In this document: positions 26,034 through 35,811 of the stretch, piece by piece | Layout: each line of letters opens with the position of its first letter | Numbering within the stretch: position 1 is the first letter of the stretch | NCBI GenBank assembly: GCA_035652095.1 | Contig: DASREM010000053.1 | Span: 62,001 to 126,000 of the forward strand | DNA: 64,000 nucleotides | Direction of reading: 5' to 3' | From: DASREM01 sp035652095 | Lineage (GTDB): Bacteria; Acidobacteriota; Terriglobia; Terriglobales; Acidobacteriaceae | Position numbers and translations under genes: made by a program | Notes under the pieces: model-generated | What the model saw: only the letters and a program-made list of their open reading frames with translations | Told to the model about the DNA's origin: nothing | Databases searched by the model: none

Positions 26034-27431
26034 ATGACAAAGGCATATATGCTCATGCGAATTCCAGCGCTTCTCAGCCTGTTCCTGGTCGCGGCTGCGT
26101 TCTCACAAAATGGCAAGCAGTCGCCCCCCGCGGGCGGTCCCCCCAAACCGTTCCGCCTGCCGCACATCGAGAAATTCTCGTTGCCCAACGGACTGCAGGT
26201 CACCATGGTGCCGTACGGTTCAATTCCCAAGGTGACGGTCAGTGTTGCGGTGCGCTCGGGCAATCTCAACGAGTCCGCGCAGCAGACCTGGCTGGCGGAC
26301 CTTACCGGCCAGCTGATGAAGGAAGGCACCACTTCCAAGTCTTCTGAGCAAGTGGCGCGGCAGGCTGCGTCCATGGGGGGCACAATTGACGTCAACGTCG
26401 GCCCCGAGATTACTCGCATTGACAGCGATGTCCTCTCCGAATTCGGACCGCAAGCGGTGGCTCTGCTCGCCGACGTCGTTCAGCATCCCTTGCTGCCGGA
26501 ATCCGAAGTCGCGCGCCTTAAGCAGGACCAGCTGCGCCGCCTGTCGATCGCCAGGACAGAGCCCGGGCAACTTGCCCGAGAGAGGTTTCTGCAAGCCCTG
26601 TACCCGGACCATCCGTATGGCCGCTACCTGTCGAGCGAACCCATCATCAACTCCTTCAAGGTTGAGGCCGTAAGAAAGTTTTACTCCGACAACTTTGGCG
26701 CGCAGCGTACCCATATCTACGTCGCGGGCAAATTCGATCCCGCGGCGGTCAAGGCCGCGATCACCAAAAGCTTTTCGGATTGGCCAAAAGGTCCCGCTCC
26801 TCTCATTGACATTCCCAAGCCGGTGGGCAAGCACGAGCTCGATATCGTCGACCGCCCTGGCGCAGCGCAGTCCACGCTTTACATCGGGCTGCCCACCATC
26901 GATCCCAGCCAGCCTGACTACATTCCGTTGCAGGTCATGAATTCGCTGCTCGGCGGATCGTTCGGCTCGCGCATCACCGCCAATATTCGCGAAGCCAAGG
27001 GGTACACCTACTCGCCCAGCAGCCAGATTTCGGCGCGATATCGCGATGCCTACTGGCTGCAGGTCGCGGATGTGACGACCCAGTACACCGGCCCCTCCAT
27101 CAAAGAGATACTTTATGAGATCGACCGCCTGAAAAAAGAGCCGCCATCGGGTGCGGAACTGGATGGAATCAAGAACTACCTGGCCGGCGTGTTCGTGCTG
27201 CGGAATTCCAGTCGCGGCGGCCTCATCGGCCAGTTGCAATATATTGACTTGCACCAGCTGGGCGACGATTATCTCGACTCTTACGTGCAAAAAGTCTACG
27301 CAGTCACGCCGCAGCAGGTGCAAGCCATGGCCGCGAAGTACGTAGTTCCCGACAAGCTGACGATGGTCGTCGTAGGCGACAAAAGCAAAATCTCAGACCA
27401 AGTAGCGCAATACGAAAAAGCAGGGAACTGA
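26034..27431 (+). CDS. Secreted M16-like protein lacking the zinc motif (partner subunit)
   Basis: A 465-residue M16 homologue with a signal peptide (LMRIPALLSLFLVAAAFSQ) and both M16 halves. Where the active partner has HxxEH, this protein reads TWLADLTGQLMKEGT, so the zinc ligands are missing. The C-terminal half keeps the conserved R/Y pair (SRITANIREAKGYTY) that contributes to substrate binding in M16 heterodimers. It follows the catalytic gene without a gap, so translational coupling is likely. ATG 26034, 26049 or 26055 could start it. A strong terminator follows at 27444. Confidence 0.88.
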   Translation: MTKAYMLMRIPALLSLFLVAAAFSQNGKQSPPAGGPPKPFRLPHIEKFSLPNGLQVTMVPYGSIPKVTVSVAVRSGNLNESAQQTWLADLTGQLMKEGTTSKSSEQVARQAASMGGTIDVNVGPEITRIDSDVLSEFGPQAVALLADVVQHPLLPESEVARLKQDQLRRLSIARTEPGQLARERFLQALYPDHPYGRYLSSEPIINSFKVEAVRKFYSDNFGAQRTHIYVAGKFDPAAVKAAITKSFSDWPKGPAPLIDIPKPVGKHELDIVDRPGAAQSTLYIGLPTIDPSQPDYIPLQVMNSLLGGSFGSRITANIREAKGYTYSPSSQISARYRDAYWLQVADVTTQYTGPSIKEILYEIDRLKKEPPSGAELDGIKNYLAGVFVLRNSSRGGLIGQLQYIDLHQLGDDYLDSYVQKVYAVTPQQVQAMAAKYVVPDKLTMVVVGDKSKISDQVAQYEKAGN

Positions 27432-27443
27432 GCTACATGGAAG

Positions 27444-27470
27444 CGACGGGCGTCCGGGCCCGTCGTTTTT
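27444..27470 (+). terminator. Rho-independent terminator of the M16 pair
   Basis: CGACGGGC-gtccgg-GCCCGTCG is a perfect 8-bp stem followed immediately by TTTTT, 12 nt after the second M16 stop codon. Confidence 0.88.
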
Positions 27471-27482
27471 CCTTCGTGAACC

Positions 27483-27538
27483 TTCGTGTCCTTAGTGGTT
27501 GATCTAGCTCTGCGAACCTCAGTGTCCTCTGTGGTTGA
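27483..27538 (+). repeat. Dispersed TTCGTGTCCTTxGTGGTTGA repeat, two units
   Basis: The 20-mer at 27483-27502 (TTCGTGTCCTTAGTGGTTGA) recurs with one change at 42752-42771. A degenerate second unit (CAGTGTCCTCTGTGGTTGA) lies at 27520-27538. These short intergenic repeats resemble ones I have seen in many acidobacterial genomes. This copy sits between the M16 terminator and kdsC. Confidence 0.6.
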
Positions 27539-27574
27539 CGAATTGGCTTTTCGCTCTCCTGCTAAAATCCCGCT

Positions 27575-28222
27575 ATGTCCCGCAAGCGCGCGAAAAAAAT
27601 TAAACTCCTTCTCTTCGACGTGGACGGAGTCCTCACTGACGGCAAACTCTTTATCTTTCCCGCTCCCGCCGGAGCCCAGCAGACCACGCAAGAGCACGCC
27701 GCCAAGCACGGCGGCAAAGGCGGCTTCGGCCTGCTTAGCCAGACCATGATTGAAGCCAAGGGCTTCCACGCACACGACGGCACCTCGATCTCTCTCGCCC
27801 GTTTGGCCGGAATCAAGACTGGCCTGATTACCAAGCGTATTTCCGAGACTGTCGCCCTGCGCGCCCGCGATCTGAAACTCGAGCACGTTCACCAGGGCAT
27901 TCAAGACAAGCGCACCGTCTTCGAAGAAATCATCAAGGAGGAGGGCCTCCGCGCCAGTGAAGCCGCATTCGTGGGGGACGACGTCATCGATTTACCAGTC
28001 ATGCGAAATTGCGGCCTGGCCATCGCCGTCAAGAACGCGCGTGCTGAAGTAAAAGAAGAAGCGCATTACGTAACTCCGCACGCCGGAGGCGACGGCGCCC
28101 TCCGCGACGCTGTCGAATACATCCTGAAAGCGCAAGGGAAGTGGAAACAGGTAGTGGAGGAATACATCTCAGAACGCAGCCCGAAGAAGGGCAGCCCGGC
28201 AGAACGCGCTCGCGAACAGTAA
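27575..28222 (+). CDS. kdsC: 3-deoxy-D-manno-octulosonate 8-phosphate phosphatase (KdsC)
   Basis: HAD-superfamily type C0 phosphatase removing phosphate from Kdo-8-P for LPS inner core synthesis. Motif I is LLLFDVDGVLTDG (nucleophile Asp), motif II lies in GLITKRIS, a Lys in QDKRTVFEE serves as motif III, and motif IV is FVGDDVIDLPVM. Residues 30-60 hold an insert rich in Ala/Gly/His, and the C-terminus is extended by about 25 residues compared with E. coli KdsC. TAAAAT at 27563-27568 stands 6 nt before the ATG, suggesting a leaderless transcript. kdsD and kdsA are also in the window but not adjacent. Confidence 0.92.
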   Translation: MSRKRAKKIKLLLFDVDGVLTDGKLFIFPAPAGAQQTTQEHAAKHGGKGGFGLLSQTMIEAKGFHAHDGTSISLARLAGIKTGLITKRISETVALRARDLKLEHVHQGIQDKRTVFEEIIKEEGLRASEAAFVGDDVIDLPVMRNCGLAIAVKNARAEVKEEAHYVTPHAGGDGALRDAVEYILKAQGKWKQVVEEYISERSPKKGSPAERAREQ

Positions 28223-28458
28223 TGTGCCAGGGGGACTCGGCCCCTCTCACGTTCACGGTACCAGGTAATCGGTACTCCCCGCTTCCCAAGACCTCCAGTT
28301 CGTGACATACTTCCGGCCGGTTTCGAGTCCCCGGCGGAATCGCTTTCTCCTTCACTCCCCGCGTTTCGCGCGCACAGGATCTCGGAACCATTCGACTGAG
28401 TCCCGCAATCGACAGCCGGCCCCTGACCGCAAATTCGCTTACGTCCGAGGAGGTCGCG

Positions 28459-30474
28459 ATGAAATTCCGTGCCTGCTTTTCGCTGGGACTTGTGTCCCTC
28501 ATATTGTCAATCGCCGCGTCCATGCCTGCGCAGGTCGTCACCACCACCGCGGGCGGCTATGTTGGCGATGGCGGATCCGCTCTCAATGCAGGGTTCACGT
28601 ATCCTGCTTTCGCTATTCAGGATTCGAGCGGCAACGTCTACATCAGCGATCATTTCGCTCACCGCATTCGCAAGGTCACCATGCCCGCCAGAACCATCAG
28701 CACCTTTGCCGGCACGGGAATCTCAGGCTTCGGTGGGGACGGCGGCCTCGCCCAATTCGCCACCCTCAGCTATCCCCGGGGCATGGTCTTCGACGCCTCC
28801 GGCAACTTGCTCTTCGTGGATGGTAATAACAATCGCATCCGCAAAATCGATTCCTCCGGAATCATCTCCACCATCGTGGGAAACGGCTTCGCCGGCTACA
28901 GCGGCGATAACGGTCCGGCGCTGCTGGCTTCGTTGAACTCACCGTACGGATTGACCCTCGATTCCGCCGGCAACATGTTCTTCACCGATCTCGGCAACGC
29001 GGCCGTCCGCAAGGTGGACACTTCCGGCATCATCACCACGGTCGCCGGGAACGGCATTGCGGGATACAGTGGCGATGGCGGCCCGGCGATCTTTGCCATG
29101 CTGAGCGATCCGCGCGGCCTAAGCCTTGATTTCAGGGGGAATCTGTACATTGCAGACACGTCAAACCACGCTGTCCGCATTGTGGACACCAATGGCATCA
29201 TCAACACCTACGCCGGAAACGGCACTCAGGGATTCAGTGGGGATGGGGGACCGGCCACACTCGCGAAAGTTGGCAATCCTCGAGATGTGCTGGCGTTACG
29301 AACGGAGCTGTTGATCAGCAACGGCGGCCTGGCTCACGTCCGGGAGGTGGATTTCGCCAGCCAGATCATCAATTCCTTCGCCGGTTTGACTCTCGGCTTC
29401 AATGGCGACGGTCCCTTGCTCGCAACCGATTTCTTCCAACCCACCGGCATGTTTCTCGCCAATAATGGCAATCTTCTCCTGGTTGACACCGTAAACGAAC
29501 GCATCCGGCAGTTGAGCCACACAGTGACCGCAACCCTGGCAGGAGGCCGTGTTGGCGATGGAGGCCGCGCAACCCAGGCAAGTTTCCAGGATATCGAGAA
29601 CATTGCTTTCGACTCAGCCGGCAACTACTACGTCGTCGATTTCGGCGGAAATCGTATTCGTAAAGTCGACACGGCGGGCAACATCAGCACGGTGGCCGGC
29701 AACGGCTTTTCCGGTTATAGCGGCGACGGCGGACCGGCCACTCAGGCGATGATCAACCTGCCTTACGGAGTCGCGGCCGATGCCTCCGGCAACATTTTCA
29801 TCTCCGACACTTCCAACGGCGTCATCCGGAAGGTGGACACCACCGGCACCATCACGACTTTCGCCACCAATCCGAATTTCTCGGATCTCGTCTCTATGGC
29901 AATCGACTCGGGGGGAAATCTCTACGTCGCGGACGACTCAGTGTGCGTGATTTGGAAGATCACACCAACCGGCGTGAGTTCGGTCTTTGTCGGCGTTCTG
30001 AATAATTGCGGTTACAACGGAGATGGCATCCGCGCCAACACGGCTTACCTGAATGTTCCTTACGGAGTGGCGATCGATTCGAAGGGCAATCTCTACATCG
30101 GCGATACCGGAAACAATCGAGTGCGGAAGGTGACTCGCTCTGGCCTCATTACAACCATCGCCGGAAACGGTACCTGTGGTTTTAGCGGCGACGGAGGACT
30201 TGGCACTCTGGCCATGATCTGTACCCCGGAAGGTGTAGCCGTTGATGCCGTCGGCAATGCCTATTTCGGCGACTACAGCAATTTCCGAGTCCGCAAGATC
30301 ACGCCTGCCGGAATCATCACCACCGTTGCCGGTAGCGGCAATGGTGGCTACAACGGCGAGAACCTTCCCGCCGCCAGCACGAACATGGACGGGCCCATTT
30401 CCGTCGGGATTGGCAGCGACGGCAATGTTTACTACCTCGACGATGCGCAGAACCGCGTTCGCAGAGTTCACTGA
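28459..30474 (+). CDS. Secreted NHL-repeat beta-propeller protein
   Basis: A 671-residue protein with signal peptide (FSLGLVSLILSIAASMPAQ) followed by about eleven NHL units. Each repeats a pattern like P-x-G-V-A-D-x-x-G-N-x-Y-I-x-D-x-x-N-x-x-I-R-K-V, alternating with T-x-A-G-N-G-x-x-G-(Y/F)-S-G-D-G-G-P-A. The gene is preceded by GAGGAGG at 28447-28453. Large families of such secreted propellers are typical of Acidobacteria; substrates and partners are generally unknown, but binding of polysaccharide or protein at the cell surface is likely. No sorting or anchoring signal is visible at the C-terminus. Confidence 0.88.
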   Translation: MKFRACFSLGLVSLILSIAASMPAQVVTTTAGGYVGDGGSALNAGFTYPAFAIQDSSGNVYISDHFAHRIRKVTMPARTISTFAGTGISGFGGDGGLAQFATLSYPRGMVFDASGNLLFVDGNNNRIRKIDSSGIISTIVGNGFAGYSGDNGPALLASLNSPYGLTLDSAGNMFFTDLGNAAVRKVDTSGIITTVAGNGIAGYSGDGGPAIFAMLSDPRGLSLDFRGNLYIADTSNHAVRIVDTNGIINTYAGNGTQGFSGDGGPATLAKVGNPRDVLALRTELLISNGGLAHVREVDFASQIINSFAGLTLGFNGDGPLLATDFFQPTGMFLANNGNLLLVDTVNERIRQLSHTVTATLAGGRVGDGGRATQASFQDIENIAFDSAGNYYVVDFGGNRIRKVDTAGNISTVAGNGFSGYSGDGGPATQAMINLPYGVAADASGNIFISDTSNGVIRKVDTTGTITTFATNPNFSDLVSMAIDSGGNLYVADDSVCVIWKITPTGVSSVFVGVLNNCGYNGDGIRANTAYLNVPYGVAIDSKGNLYIGDTGNNRVRKVTRSGLITTIAGNGTCGFSGDGGLGTLAMICTPEGVAVDAVGNAYFGDYSNFRVRKITPAGIITTVAGSGNGGYNGENLPAASTNMDGPISVGIGSDGNVYYLDDAQNRVRRVH

Positions 30475-30715
30475 TCATGAACGAATTGTCAGAAACTTCG
30501 GACACAGAAATGAACGGTTCTTAATGCAGGAAGGAAATTGCTGCGAGGCTACTGAAACTAAAAACCCACCGGCTGTCTGCTTGGGGCGTGCTCGGGTCGA
30601 CAACCGATGGGCTACCGTTTCTCCTTACTCACCCTGTTGTTTTCAGGAGTATTTGCATCATTTGAACACAGATAGGCCGAAGAAGTTGCTAAAAATTTCA
30701 TAAAAATATCGCAGG

Positions 30716-31516
30716 CTATTCCGGGATGGACGGAGGCCGCGACGCCATCAACTGCGTAAAGCGCGGGTCCTTCCGTAAGCCGGCGAATTCATCGTCCTTG
30801 TACACCTCGTCAATACCCTTGTATCCCTCTTCCATCGCCCGACGCAGATACTCCAGAGAACGGTCCGTGTTCCCTTGCTTGGCAAAGAGTTTGGCCACCA
30901 CGTAAGAGAATTTGGCACGATCGTCCGGCGACGACATCTGCGCCGCCACCCCGGTCTGTGAACTGCGTTCCAGCACATCCGGATCCAGGCTCAACGCCTT
31001 CTGGTACGACAGGGTCGCATCCTCATACTTCTTCTGCGCGAAAAATGCTCCACCCAGGTTGTTATAGAACGAGGCCGACTGGGGACTCAGCTTGATGGCG
31101 CGGTTATATTCCTTGATTGCCTTGCCATATTTCTTTGCGATGTAGTGGATGACGCCGAGGTTATTGTGCGCGTCCGCGTAAGTCTTATCGGCGCGGATGG
31201 CGCGCTCAAAACTCTTCTTCGCCTCGGGGAATCGCCGCAACCCGATCTCCGCCATGCCGCATTTGTTGTACAGGTGTGGGTCGTTGGGTTTCTTCTTCAA
31301 GGCGGCCTGGTAATAGTCGAGTGAGTCCAGGTATGCCTTCTCTCCGCGCAGCGAGTCGCCGCGCGCTTCCAGGTCCTGTGCCGACATGCTCGACGGCGGC
31401 GCTTCGATTTGTCGAATCGGGGAAGCTACTTGCGCCTGGTCCACCGGACCTTGCGCAGATAGAAAAGGAACGTAGAGTACCGCTACCAGAGCCAAGAGCA
31501 GGACCGTACTTCGCAT
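30716..31516 (-). CDS. Secreted TPR-repeat protein
   Basis: Signal peptide (STVLLLALVAVLYVPFLSA) followed by at least four tetratricopeptide repeats between residues 45 and 190 (for example AYLDSLDYYQAALKKKPNDP, TYADAHNNLGVIHYIAKKYG and SASFYNNLGGAFFAQKKY). A C-terminal segment reads GYKGIDEVYKDDEFAGLRKD, recurrent in acidobacterial TPR proteins. Probably a periplasmic scaffold protein. It lies 39 nt downstream of the penicillin-binding protein gene on the same strand, so an operon and a role in envelope assembly are plausible (inference). Confidence 0.85.
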   Translation of the reverse strand: MRSTVLLLALVAVLYVPFLSAQGPVDQAQVASPIRQIEAPPSSMSAQDLEARGDSLRGEKAYLDSLDYYQAALKKKPNDPHLYNKCGMAEIGLRRFPEAKKSFERAIRADKTYADAHNNLGVIHYIAKKYGKAIKEYNRAIKLSPQSASFYNNLGGAFFAQKKYEDATLSYQKALSLDPDVLERSSQTGVAAQMSSPDDRAKFSYVVAKLFAKQGNTDRSLEYLRRAMEEGYKGIDEVYKDDEFAGLRKDPRFTQLMASRPPSIPE

Positions 31517-31555
31517 ATCCTGTACCTCTCAAACCAGCCTGTGTCGCCTCAGCCG

Positions 31556-34129
31556 TCAGTGGGGAGGATCGCTCTCGGGTTGCGGCTTTGGCGGAGGGTT
31601 GGACGATTTATCGTCTTTAAAGATACCCGCAATTTTGCCGAAAAATCCCTTTTTCTTTTGTCCCTGCTGGCTGTTGTTCTGCCCCTCGGCAGTGGTTGTC
31701 TGCGTCTGCCCATTGGCCCCGGCAACCGGCGGCGGCAATGGCTTCTCGCCCAATCCGAACATTCGCGAGAAGAAGCCCTTTACACCCGTACCCTGATCGC
31801 AAGTTTGATTCGGCTCGGTGCCGGCGATGAACGCCGCAGTATAAGTTTCCGGGCAGGCCGGCGTTGCCAGCAGATTCGTTGCCTTGTCGAGTTGCACATC
31901 CACGACCCCGGTCGGTTGAGGGAAGGCCCGGGCATCGGAATATTGCGGCAGGGCGATTGCCTTCTTCATGAATTCCGCCCAGATCGGCGCCGCCGTTTGC
32001 GCCCCGCTCAGACGAATGTCGCTGTAATCGTCATACCCAACCCAAACGATGCACACCAGGTTGCTGGTGTATCCGGCAAACCATCCGTCATGCGAGCTCC
32101 CGGTCTTGCCTGCGGCCGGTGCGGTGAATCCGCGTAAACGCACCGGATATCCGGTCCCGAAGTTCAGCACGCCTTCCATCATGTTGGTCATGACGGCGGC
32201 GACCCGGGGATCGAGCACCGGTTTTTTCTCGGACTTGAAATCCATCACGACGTCGCCTTCGGCGTTGCGCACCGAGTTCACCATGATGGGAGAAACCCTG
32301 GTGCCACCATTGGCGAACACGGTGTAGGCTGCCGCCATGTCAATCGGCGTCGCGTCGTATGTCCCCAGCGCCATAGCAGGAAGTGGTTTCACCGACGAAA
32401 TGCCCGCCGCTTTCGCCAGGTCCGCAACCTTGTCATAACCAACTTCTTCTGCCAGCTTGACCGTCGCGTTGTTCAGCGAAAGCGCAAGGGCATATCTCGC
32501 CGTGACATCGCCGTGATACTCCTCTTTGTAATTGCGCGGCTCATAAATCTGGTCACCATACGTAAATGTCGTCGGCTGGTCCTGGAGCAGAGAAGCCGGA
32601 GTGAATACCGGTGTTCCTCCATTGATCCCGGTATTCATTGCAGCCGCGTACACGAATGGCTTGAAGATCGATCCGGTCGGACGCTTGGCGACTGCGTGAT
32701 TGAGTTGACTGACCGCGTAGTTGCGCCCGCCCACCAGGGCCAGGATCTCTCCCGTATGCGGATCCATGGCGACCAGCGCTACCTGCGCCTGCGGCCCAGG
32801 CAGCACCTTGGTCTCATACTTGCCCTTGGCAATCTTGATCTTCTTGGTGCGCATCTTGGTGACTTGATCGTCCACCAGCTTGATGCCGGTCTCGACCGCC
32901 TGGGCCGCCGCCTTCTGCAACTCCGGATCGAGCGTGGTGTAGATGCGATACGACTGGTCGTTCACCTCGCGCTCATTCATCTTGCTGATCACCTGGTCCC
33001 GCACCAGGTCGACAAAGTAAGGTGCGTCGCTCGCTTCCACATTGGGCGGCGCCAGCTTCAGAGGCGTGGCCTTCGCCTTCTCCGCTTGTTCTTTCGTGAT
33101 CGCGTGCGTCTCCACCATGCTGTCGAGCACCAGGTTGCGCCGCTCCAGTGCGCGCTCCGGATGCCGGTAGGGAGACAAGTAGCTGGGCGCCTGGATCAAG
33201 CCCGCAATCAGCGCTGCCTCGGGTAGCGTGATGTCTTTGAGATCTTTGTTGAAGTACGACCGTGCCGCCTCCGAGAATCCCCCGATGGTGAATGAGCCGC
33301 GCTGCCCCAGGTCCACTCGGTTGGCGTAGAACTCGAAAATCTGTTCCTTATTGAACTTCTGCTCGAGTTCCATCGCGATCAGCATCTCGGACAGCTTCCG
33401 CTTCACCGTCTTCTCCGGCGTCAGGAAGAATGCCCGGGACAACTGCATGGTGATGGTTGAGCCGCCCTGCTCGTGCCGCTGGTGTGTGAAATCGATCCAC
33501 GCGGCCTCGGCGAGGCGAATGAAGTTCACCCCGCTGTGCTGAAAAAATCGGCGGTCTTCGATTGCCAGCACCGCCTGCACCAGCTGCGGAGGAATTTCGT
33601 TGTACTTGACCAGCTGGCGCCGGGAGCGTTGCTCGGCGTCAAACAGGGAAGTGACCAGTTGGGGCTCCAACTCGTAAGCCTCCAGATCGCCCGCATTCCC
33701 CTTGATGCTGGCCACTTTCCCTTCTTTGAATGTGATGGTCGCCGGCTCCGGGCTGTGATAGGACTGGGGCCCGGGTTTGATCTCGATACTCCCGGAAGTC
33801 AGGCGGAATGTACCCATCGCCGACTGTCCCTTGTCCGAGTATCCGGCCCGCCGTAAGTCGGTGGCAATGCTGTGCGGATCAAGCTTCTCGCCCACTCGCA
33901 CCGACTCCGGGATCGCGTAAATCTTTGCCGAATTGCTGAAAACCTGGCCTTTGAACTTCTGATCGATCATGCGACCGTACTTCACCCAGAAGAACGAGAA
34001 CGCGCCCACAAAGAGGACGGTTAGCACCAGGAATGACAGAAGGGCCCCTCGCAGAATCGGATCTCTGGAAAAGAAACCCTTCGCGCGGGAACGACTCTTG
34101 GCTTTCGGGATCTTTAACTTAATGGCCAC
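31556..34129 (-). CDS. Bifunctional class A penicillin-binding protein (PBP1B-like)
   Basis: An 857-residue peptidoglycan polymerase. One N-terminal transmembrane helix (GALLSFLVLTVLFVGAFSFF) is followed by a UB2H-like region, a GT51 glycosyltransferase domain (AIEDRRFFQHSGVN with catalytic Glu, and GGSTITMQLSRAFFLTPEKT), and a transpeptidase domain. The latter has SxxK in GSIFKPF, SxN in SLNNAT and KTG in AGKTGSSHDGWF. The C-terminal ~110 residues are Gly/Gln/Pro-rich and low-complexity. UB2H similarity and domain order favour a PBP1B rather than PBP1A type. A TPR protein gene follows. Confidence 0.93.
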   Translation of the reverse strand: MAIKLKIPKAKSRSRAKGFFSRDPILRGALLSFLVLTVLFVGAFSFFWVKYGRMIDQKFKGQVFSNSAKIYAIPESVRVGEKLDPHSIATDLRRAGYSDKGQSAMGTFRLTSGSIEIKPGPQSYHSPEPATITFKEGKVASIKGNAGDLEAYELEPQLVTSLFDAEQRSRRQLVKYNEIPPQLVQAVLAIEDRRFFQHSGVNFIRLAEAAWIDFTHQRHEQGGSTITMQLSRAFFLTPEKTVKRKLSEMLIAMELEQKFNKEQIFEFYANRVDLGQRGSFTIGGFSEAARSYFNKDLKDITLPEAALIAGLIQAPSYLSPYRHPERALERRNLVLDSMVETHAITKEQAEKAKATPLKLAPPNVEASDAPYFVDLVRDQVISKMNEREVNDQSYRIYTTLDPELQKAAAQAVETGIKLVDDQVTKMRTKKIKIAKGKYETKVLPGPQAQVALVAMDPHTGEILALVGGRNYAVSQLNHAVAKRPTGSIFKPFVYAAAMNTGINGGTPVFTPASLLQDQPTTFTYGDQIYEPRNYKEEYHGDVTARYALALSLNNATVKLAEEVGYDKVADLAKAAGISSVKPLPAMALGTYDATPIDMAAAYTVFANGGTRVSPIMVNSVRNAEGDVVMDFKSEKKPVLDPRVAAVMTNMMEGVLNFGTGYPVRLRGFTAPAAGKTGSSHDGWFAGYTSNLVCIVWVGYDDYSDIRLSGAQTAAPIWAEFMKKAIALPQYSDARAFPQPTGVVDVQLDKATNLLATPACPETYTAAFIAGTEPNQTCDQGTGVKGFFSRMFGLGEKPLPPPVAGANGQTQTTTAEGQNNSQQGQKKKGFFGKIAGIFKDDKSSNPPPKPQPESDPPH

Positions 34130-34294
34130 GATGGATGGACAGCTCTGCCTCTACTCTGTTAGACGCCAACTCGCGTAAGTCCTGTTATCTCAAGCAGAAG
34201 AAAATTCTTCTTCACGCCCGGGCAGGAACCTGAAGGCATCATTTTAACCTGTGGGGCAGGGATTGTGCGGCATGGGACAGTTCAGAATCAGGTA

Positions 34295-34333
34295 CGCCAG
34301 TTCAATGGTCTGGTTGAACCAACTGAACTGGCG
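34295..34333. repeat. 10-bp inverted repeat downstream of the lactonase-like gene
   Basis: CGCCAGTTCA at 34295-34304 is exactly complementary to TGAACTGGCG at 34324-34333, with a 19-nt loop that contains a smaller GGTTGAACC palindrome. It lies 15 nt past the stop of the minus-strand propeller gene. No T tract is present, so it may be an mRNA 3' stabiliser or a protein site rather than an intrinsic terminator. Confidence 0.5.
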
Positions 34334-34348
34334 CATGCGGTCGAAAGA

Positions 34349-35569
34349 TTAATCCGACACAGCAAAGGGGAAGCTGCTCGCGGCCAAGTCTGCAATATGG
34401 GCGATCGCCCCGGTCGAGGGGTTCGCCGAGAAGGCGGAGATTCCGGCCGACGTGGCGCAGAACATCAGTCCGCCGCTTTGATCGAACTGGCACTGCGTCG
34501 CTGCGGGCAAGGTTGTGTATGGCGAACCCGTCAAAGGCGTCAGCGCGCCGGTGGTCGCATCGATCGCATAGGCTTCAATCGGTGATGTGTTCTTCGTGAC
34601 TGGATCGTTCCCAGTCACGTACACAAACTTGCCGTTGGGGCTGATTGCGAAATCAAACGGAGCAGAGGTTGTAGCAAACGGCGATCCCGCGACCGGAGTC
34701 GGAAACCCGCTGTTTGGATCGATGGAGAACACATAAATATGCTGGTCGGTTGCGCTTTGGAAGTCTTGGATCTCCTGGACGCCAAGCAGGAAGTTTCCCG
34801 TCGGGCTCGCGTGAATTTGCGCGACGTTCAGCGCGAAGGGACTGCCGGCCAGTTCGGTTAAGGCGCCTGAGGTCTGATCGATGCTGAACCCGACCACGCC
34901 GGAGCTGAAACTGCCCTGGCCGGCGTACAAGTAGGTGCTGGTCGAATCCACGGTCATAATGTCGGCCGAGAAGAAGTTGAACTGGTTGGTAAAGGGCGAG
35001 CCTGCGATCTCCGTCAGCGCGCCCGTGGTCGCATTGATCTGGAACACATTGATGAATCCGCTGCTTTCCGACCCTGCAAAAAGAAACCGTTGTTTGGGAT
35101 CCGCCACTACTGTGTCTGCAACTCCACCGGTCGGACTCAGCGCGAATGGGCTTCCCGGAACTGTAGTGAGTGCCCCGGTGGTGTGATTGATGGACAGCGC
35201 CTGCACAACCGAGGTCGTATCGCCAAAGGGCAGATACAGATAGTTCCCCACCACGGTCATCGAGTCGATCGTGCTTCCCGAAAGCGTGGGCGCCGTAATG
35301 CCGGTCTGCGGGGCAAATGTGCCCGATGTGCTCAAGGCGCCAGTCTGCACACCGGTGCCCAGGTAAAACGCGAATGCCGCCGACGGTCCGTTGTTGCCGC
35401 TCACACCGGCTCCGCAGACGTTTCCGCCCGTATTCACAGCGCCGCCTGTGCCGCTTCCCGCGCTGGTGAAGTTCTGTGTCGAGGAGCAAGGGGTGCCGCC
35501 GCACCCGGCCAGAGCCAGCGCAGCCAAACTGATCATGGCGAGAAACAGAGTCCTGGTTTTCAATGTCAT
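34349..35569 (-). CDS. Lipoprotein with lactonase-type seven-bladed beta-propeller
   Basis: N-terminal lipoprotein signal with lipobox LALAGC at residues 17-22, followed by a Gly/Ser/Thr-rich linker (GSGTGGAVNTGG). The propeller has blades marked by repeats such as TTGALTEIAGSPF, TSGALTELAGSPFAL and TTGALTPLTGSPY. This matches the YbhE/PGL-like lactonase fold, but secreted acidobacterial members usually lack evidence of lactonase activity. Expected to be anchored to the outer or inner membrane and face the periplasm or exterior. The gene is divergent from the K+ channel gene. Confidence 0.83.
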   Translation of the reverse strand: MTLKTRTLFLAMISLAALALAGCGGTPCSSTQNFTSAGSGTGGAVNTGGNVCGAGVSGNNGPSAAFAFYLGTGVQTGALSTSGTFAPQTGITAPTLSGSTIDSMTVVGNYLYLPFGDTTSVVQALSINHTTGALTTVPGSPFALSPTGGVADTVVADPKQRFLFAGSESSGFINVFQINATTGALTEIAGSPFTNQFNFFSADIMTVDSTSTYLYAGQGSFSSGVVGFSIDQTSGALTELAGSPFALNVAQIHASPTGNFLLGVQEIQDFQSATDQHIYVFSIDPNSGFPTPVAGSPFATTSAPFDFAISPNGKFVYVTGNDPVTKNTSPIEAYAIDATTGALTPLTGSPYTTLPAATQCQFDQSGGLMFCATSAGISAFSANPSTGAIAHIADLAASSFPFAVSD

Positions 35570-35811
35570 TCGCTACTCCGAGAGGCGACCCTTTTCGCGA
35601 AGCTCGCGGCGAACCCGCGATCTCTGACTTCAGCTTGTAGGTGGACCTGCGCAAATTTTGGCTGTTACTTCAGCGCGACACAAGGTTACGAACGTAAGGG
35701 GGTGCGCGGGTTGCCTCCCAGTACTTGATCAGCGCCTATTCTCCCCGGCCACTCTTCTACAGCTGCCTGAATCTGCTACTATCCCGTTCTCATCCCAATG
35801 GAATTCGATTT

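Noticed and set aside
26220..27323. 367-codon minus-strand frame opposite the second M16 gene
   Set aside because: Shadow frame without domain or start signal.
30580..30640. Possible cyclic-di-GMP (GEMM-like) riboswitch after the NHL gene, because of ACCGATGG near the end
   Set aside because: The conserved GACGCAAAGCC core is missing and no suitably placed downstream gene is on that strand.
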